From positions 62,001 to 126,000 of the forward strand of contig CALSFV010000041.1 in NCBI GenBank assembly GCA_943737045.1: DNA of 64,000 bases, in the 5' to 3' direction. The notes beneath the pieces are model-generated. The model was not told the origin of the DNA. It saw only the letters and a program-made list of their open reading frames with translations, and ran no database searches. Source of the stretch: Parapristionchus giblindavisi (taxonomy: Eukaryota; Nematoda; Chromadorea; Rhabditida; Diplogasteridae). Positions 59,361 through 64,000 of this stretch are shown here, piece by piece; position 1 is the stretch's first letter, and every line of letters begins with the position of its first letter. The position numbers and the translations under genes were made by a program.

Positions 59361-59790
59361 TTCTCTACTCTATTTCTATCGATATTGAACAACACAAAAT
59401 CAAGGGAAAGTAAAATTATTCGTTGTGTGTGTTTCATTTGTAGTTAAAAAGATTTCCGAAACTTTTCAATTGCTGAAATATTAGCACACTTACCCATGGG
59501 TGTTGACTATAGCCGTGTGGCATACCTTCATGGAAATTAAAATTGAGCAGACGATACATAACTTCCACATAGCCAATAGTTTGTCTCATGAAGGAATATT
59601 TTTATCTACTTTGTCCCATTTTAATCTTGATGACAAGTTCACAATGTGTGTCTTTCATGAATTGTCAATAGAAAACATTCCACTTTCATCTCAACCGAAC
59701 ACGCCAAAGGCCATAACATGTTTATTTCCATATGAATAATATTACTAAGTAAGAGGGACAGAATTTTTTAAAAAAACAAGTAACGTGAAA

Positions 59791-60309
59791 TCAAAGTCGT
59801 AGTATCCTTCTATTCCTTGCAGCATAATCTGCAGCTGCCACATTACCGGCGAGTGCTCTTTGGACTGACGAATGAATATGAAGAATCGATGAATATTCTT
59901 CATTAGAAGGTGGACCATCGAGTGGAAGAGGACCAGGCATGATCATACCAATATCTTCTCTTTTCTGACAGGAACTCTTTCCCACAGGCATCAGTGCTCG
60001 ACGTCCAAATATTCCGTCCAGTCCCATGCTACGCATGTAGCGTTCACGAAGTGTTTCACGACGTTGAGAATTCGCTCTAATCATTAATCCAGGACTTATA
60101 ACGCCTCGTTTCACACCTAAATAATATTGTTTTGATAAATGTATTTGCGCTTCTCAAGTACCGAGGGAGAAGAGCTTCGAATTATATAAAGAGGCAATTG
60201 ATAATTAAGAGCATGATACAGAATGAAACTATTTGTAAAACTCACGGAAATTATCATTGGAACATCCATCATCCAAAGCGAGTTGTGTGATTCGATTTGT
60301 CAATTGTTT
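59791..60309 (-). CDS. unknown protein with dibasic sites, partial, GIFG-LMP motif
   Basis: Two exons join in phase, 60309-60246 and 60116-59791; the first begins after a CTTTGCCTCAG acceptor, so further 5' exons are expected but not identified. The product reads KQLTNRITQLALDDGCSNDN, then FRVKRGVISPGLMIRANSQR, YMRSMGLDGIFGRRALMPVG, KSSCQKRED and a Pro-rich segment ending AAARNRRILRL-like. VKR, GRR and QKR are potential prohormone-convertase sites, and G before RR is an amidation signal, so a neuropeptide-like precursor is possible. I do not recognise a known family. Related to the gene just downstream (58880-59360). Confidence 0.5.
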
Positions 60310-61230
60310 CTGAGGCAAAGGAGCTCTTAAATAAATTTGTTCGTACAACAACAAAAAAGATTTATTGGACAAAATAAAATGGTGGGGGATTTCTTGTTAA
60401 CGTTCGTCTTTGCCCCCAAAGCTCCCATTAAATTGTCCAATATACATAGGTTAATTGAAGATACCCGATAAATTGAAAATGAAGTTCGGCTTGGCATAGG
60501 TGAATCAAGAAAGTGAAGAAAATAAGAGAAGGCATTTGAAAAGTGACTGATTTCAATTTTCATAGAATTCTTTTATATTATCAATCTGCAAATGTGCACT
60601 TGTTATACTAACATTTCATTCATTTGTTTCTATAGAACCACTCCACTTAACCGTCGAAAATACGCAAATTGTGTGTTTATTCTTAGAAAAGGTCGACAGA
60701 TCATTGATTATCTGAAGTACGAGAGTTCAAGTGAGGAAAGTTGTTGATAGGTTATGTCTTCAAGAACACACTTAACACTATTTTATGACGTTATCTCTAT
60801 GTCAATAAAGGAAATATTGTGTGAAATGTAGAGACCGGCCACAAAAGTCTTCCTTTCGAAAGAAAATGTCAATCAACAACTCGAAATTTGGAGGAGCAAT
60901 GGTTGATCGATAGATTCATGTTACTCCATAATTTGTTTTGACTACGTGCTATTAGAAAGTGCGTCAAACATCTTATACAAAAGGGCAACAACATATCCAG
61001 CAAGCAATTAAGTTCGATGAAAATTTATGATAGAAAAAGATGTATCATTGCTGGGTGGCAATTGATAAAGTAATTTGTGTTCATCTCTGCAAGAATACGT
61101 ATTGTGTTTATGTAATGTAACAAACGAAATGTAGTCAAAAGTCCTGTTCATTCTACATAGTTTGCTAGAATTGCATACCCATGGGACTGAAGTTGAGTTT
61201 CAAGTTTGAAGAAAGATAAATGAGATAAAG

Positions 61231-61543
61231 ATGGATGTGCATCACGAGATCCTTGTGTGGCTGTCGCTATTCTTTCCAATCTCTCTCTGTCTACAAACAC
61301 CTACCTCGATCTGAATAAGGTACAGTTGTATTATATTAGGATGTAACATAAGTTCCTTTGAATTTTGGGGTGAACATTCAAATAAAAATATCTTTCTTTA
61401 ACGACGACACTCCGGATGGATATATTTGCTGTTGTAGCCGATGGGTCCCTGCTATAATCAGCCACACCGTGGGCTCTTTACTTTTGGTAGGACTTGGGTT
61501 ATTGTGCAACATCTTCTTTGTTTTTAAACTTTTCATTTACTAA
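61231..61543 (+). pseudogene. possible relic of a fourth Ly6-like gene
   Basis: A signal-peptide-like start (MDVHHEILVWLSLFFPISLC) is followed 130 bp later by an open frame containing DDTPDGYICCCSRW and a hydrophobic end (SLLLVGLGLLCNIFFVF). This is the order of first exon and last exon in the Ly6-like genes upstream, but the central 129-bp exon is absent and the CN after the CC core is missing. It may be a relic, or an unrelated small membrane protein. Confidence 0.35.
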
Positions 61544-62165
61544 ATTAAGTGGGAGTCTTTAACTAATGGGGCAACCCGAGAGAGTAAGGCACAGAGAGTA
61601 AGGAGGGACAGCTAGTATATGCCAGAAAAATTTGACTGTCTTTATATAACGGATTTTTCTTGGTCAGTGCGAGCGGAGCCGTGACGAAAAAAACATTGGA
61701 CACCGCTGTGGACGCGGCGATATGAGCTTTGGCTTCAAATCTTGTAATTGTTTACAATAGAGGTCCCCGATTATAACAGTGACCTTAATTAGATGCAAAC
61801 AATTCAGTGACTCCTTTCAAACTTCTTTGAACATAGAGCATCTCCATTTTCTGATGTTTTCAGGCTTAGTGAACGATTCTAGTTTCTCTCCTTTTCAAAT
61901 GCACTGGCTAATATGCGCACTATTATTGCGAATGATCCATCTCTTCAATCAAGCTACAAGATTGTCAACTCAGGCGCTTGTTCTTTTAAGAAAAATTAAA
62001 GAGGTAGAGGTCCCATTCCGCGATTTGTTCAAATTCGCGTCAAATGACCACGATTCGTATTCACAACTTTTTAAGTTTTTCAAGCTTACTTATTTCTGGC
62101 CAAATAGTGGATGTGGATGATCCAAGTGTGGCTGACATTCAAGGAGGGGTATCAAATTGGTCGCT

Positions 62166-62291
62166 CTCCTTTAAAGGAGCTGACACCTTTGTCAATGGTC
62201 TCTTCAACACGCTACGCCCTCTCGTTGTTAGAGAGCAGAAAAATAGTGTGCGCAATGAAGAGACCATTGAGAGAGGTCACACTCCCTTTAA
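62166..62291. mobile_element. MITE family TTAAAGGGA, copy 4
   Basis: Starts CTCCTTTAAAGGAGCTGACA and ends CACTCCCTTTAAG, with GAAGAGACCATTGAGAGAGG near the right end. Most similar to copy 3. Confidence 0.85.
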
Positions 62292-62744
62292 GACGAAAAG
62301 CGCATCTCAAAATTCGGGACCATACCGCCATGACCATTCCTCTTTTCCATAATATAATTTCCGATTTTAAATTTATGTAAGCAATTAGTCAGCGTGTATG
62401 TGGAGGGTACATATGTGTGGTACACCTAACCTAGTTGGTGATTGATTTTGGTTAAATCCATGCGAGAGAGAGCCGGGAACAAATTGGACCTTAGAACTAA
62501 ATTTTCAATTTATGCAAAAAGGCGAGGCATACTAATCATTAAATGGAAGTCTCAATCGATGATTCTGTGGGTTATGTAGAGGGGGACACTAGTTAGTTAT
62601 ATGCACCAGTGCAGAGAGCTCCGTTCAAAACGAAGCGAGAAACAAAAGTGTTAACACATCATACGCAAATTCAAAGGAACTTATGTTACAACCTAATACT
62701 TGTAAAAGATTATGGAACTTTTGATTATCAAACAATATTTCCAG

Positions 62745-63065
62745 ATGCGAATCCAGACTTTACGCTTGATTTTCTCGTTTTTCTTCCTTTATTCGCCCTT
62801 CTTATTCGTAACCGCATCGCGATATTCTACACCTCGATCCTATGGCACTGCTGGATACTATGCTGGGGCATCCGGTTCACGTTACGGATACTCCACTCCA
62901 AGACCTTTCCGCACCGTTGGATACTACAATAGAGAACATACTACTCGCTCACGGTACCAGTATTCAACTCCGAGACCCTACGGTTATGGTTCGTATTCCG
63001 GTGGTAGAACGTCTGGTTCGCGTCACCAATATTCATCGACCAGACGGTACGGTACAATTGGATGA
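62745..63065 (+). CDS. small secreted Tyr/Ser/Gly-rich repeat protein
   Basis: A single exon of 106 codons starting directly after a TTTCCAG acceptor (trans-splice site or a 3' splice of an unseen leader exon). The signal peptide is LRLIFSFFFLYSPFLFVTA, followed by four imperfect repeats built on SRYxYSTPRxYGxxGYY, for example SRYGYSTPRPFRTVGYY and SRYQYSTPRPYGYGSY. No cysteines. The composition resembles cuticle, eggshell or silk-like structural proteins with Tyr that could be cross-linked; this is by analogy. An earlier ATG at 62712 in the same frame is less likely because of the intervening acceptor. Confidence 0.7.
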   Translation: MRIQTLRLIFSFFFLYSPFLFVTASRYSTPRSYGTAGYYAGASGSRYGYSTPRPFRTVGYYNREHTTRSRYQYSTPRPYGYGSYSGGRTSGSRHQYSSTRRYGTIG

Positions 63066-63272
63066 TAATCATCTCTTACCATAGTGTTAACATATGAAAG
63101 TTACGACACTTGCCTTTACCAGTTCAAAGTTTTCTTAATGTATAGGAACCTTCATGTATCGAAAGAATATTATTTCTTTATTCCAGTACTTTATCATTCA
63201 ACGTATTATAGTTTTCTCTTTACATGAAATAGTATAAATATTGATAATGGAGTCTTGACCATCACAGACGGA

Positions 63273-63642
63273 TCATACAAAATCATTTTGAATTGGTGCG
63301 ACTCGAGCAGCAGCACTCCCTTCCGGATCTACTGAGTTCTGGGCAAATCGACGAACCTGAAGACAATATTAAATCGTTCAAATTTGATAATATAATAGAA
63401 CTAACCTTGCCCATTACCAGACGCAATAAATGCCCTCTTAATCGCTGCGAAAACAAAAATAGAAATAGCATCGGAGAATATATTGATAATAATGCAACGG
63501 GAAAATACTGAAGTATTGGTTTCCAATACAATCAAATATAAATTCAAATACCATTTTTAACGCAATACGATTCAACTCATCGTCTACAATTGCTTCTACA
63601 CCCCAAACTATTTGATGTCCACATTTAATGATTTGAAGTGTT
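63273..63642 (-). CDS. short gene end, function unknown
   Basis: Three exons join in phase: 63642-63552, 63444-63406 and 63356-63273. The product reads LQIIKCGHQIVWGVEAIVDD, ELNRIALKM, RLRGHLLRLVMGK and VRRFAQNSVDPEGSAAARVA, ending PIQNDFV. The first exon starts in phase 2 after TTTCAG, so upstream exons exist but are not identified before the window ends. No family recognised. Splice signals are good at all four internal sites. Confidence 0.5.
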
Positions 63643-63883
63643 CTGAAATTCAAAAAGTTTATGGTACTATGAAAATTGCAGAGTTGATTCGATTGTTTGA
63701 CGAATTTAAAAAAATTCTGATTGTTTTATTATACTTCATTCTGTGAATTCAGTATGTTTGGACAAATATAAAATCAAACGAACGTGCATACTATTGAATA
63801 CTTTACAAAGTCCAGCTGATTGTGCATCTGTTTGTCATTTAGCACCTGAATTTATGTGCTGAGATTTACTTTTAAATTATTTA

Positions 63884-64000
63884 TTAAAGGTGGTGTCCCA
63901 CGAATATTTTCGTGAACAACATGTGAAGACAGTACGGTAGCAAAAGTTGTACAAGTCACCGCATACTATTTATTTTATAATGATTCTGCGTATTGATCGG
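63884..64000 (+). repeat. dispersed repeat, second copy, cut by window end
   Basis: Matches 46601-46730 from AAAGGTGGTGTCCCACGAAT to ATTGATCGG at the last base, with several small differences in the middle. Confidence 0.8.

Overview
The window reads as AT-rich nuclear DNA from a nematode. It holds spliced genes with short GT-AG introns and T-rich TTTCAG-type acceptors, several lying a few bases before a start codon as trans-splice sites do. The gene content is nematode-typical: a cuticle collagen, an ShKT-domain secreted protein, two 7TM chemoreceptor-type receptors and several small Ly6-like proteins. A diplogastrid such as Pristionchus would fit, but that is inference. There is no sign of a bacterial or viral origin, operon-style coding or CRISPR.

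Left third (1-18 kb): mostly repeats. At 3.0-4.4 kb (minus) lies a 5'-truncated, frameshifted gene relic. A helicase motif-VI-like fragment sits in opposite orientation between inverted repeat arms at 5.6-5.85 kb. At 7.07-12.8 kb (minus) a fatty-acid elongase of eight exons encodes 275 aa, and two of its introns carry long palindromic (foldback) elements of 1.4 and 2.0 kb. Three more palindromes fill 13.3-16.5 kb; one carries a tRNA-like Pol III promoter and a GC-richer loop.

Middle (18-35.4 kb): an SLC17-type MFS transporter (plus, 14 exons, 489 aa); a 7TM receptor (minus, 292 aa); a 17-copy, 71-bp minisatellite; an ShKT secreted protein with a Thr-rich tail (plus, 136 aa) followed by a decayed copy of its last ShKT exon; a head-to-head, near-identical pair of DUF3050/heme-oxygenase-like genes (277 aa each) with an orphan third promoter-like block between them; and a cuticle collagen (plus, 316 aa).

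Right (35.4-64 kb): a 2.5-kb palindrome holding a second palindrome; a foldback with a 5'-truncated RTE-like retrotransposon insertion and clear target duplication; a glycine N-acyltransferase-like GNAT gene (minus, 302 aa); a srd-like chemoreceptor (plus, nine exons, 320 aa); a GPI-type Ly6 gene and a decayed relative (minus); three tandem Ly6-like genes sharing an identical exon plan (plus, 53.1-57.1 kb); two adjacent minus-strand genes with a shared short motif; a small Tyr/Ser-rich repeat protein; and one short uncertain gene.

The genes do not form one pathway. They share an environmental/secretory flavour (chemoreceptors, GPI or secreted Cys-rich proteins, cuticle, transporter, acyl and lipid enzymes). 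The dominant structural theme is intron and intergenic invasion by large inverted-repeat elements. Exon coordinates were worked out by hand from splice signals and reading phase, without transcript data.
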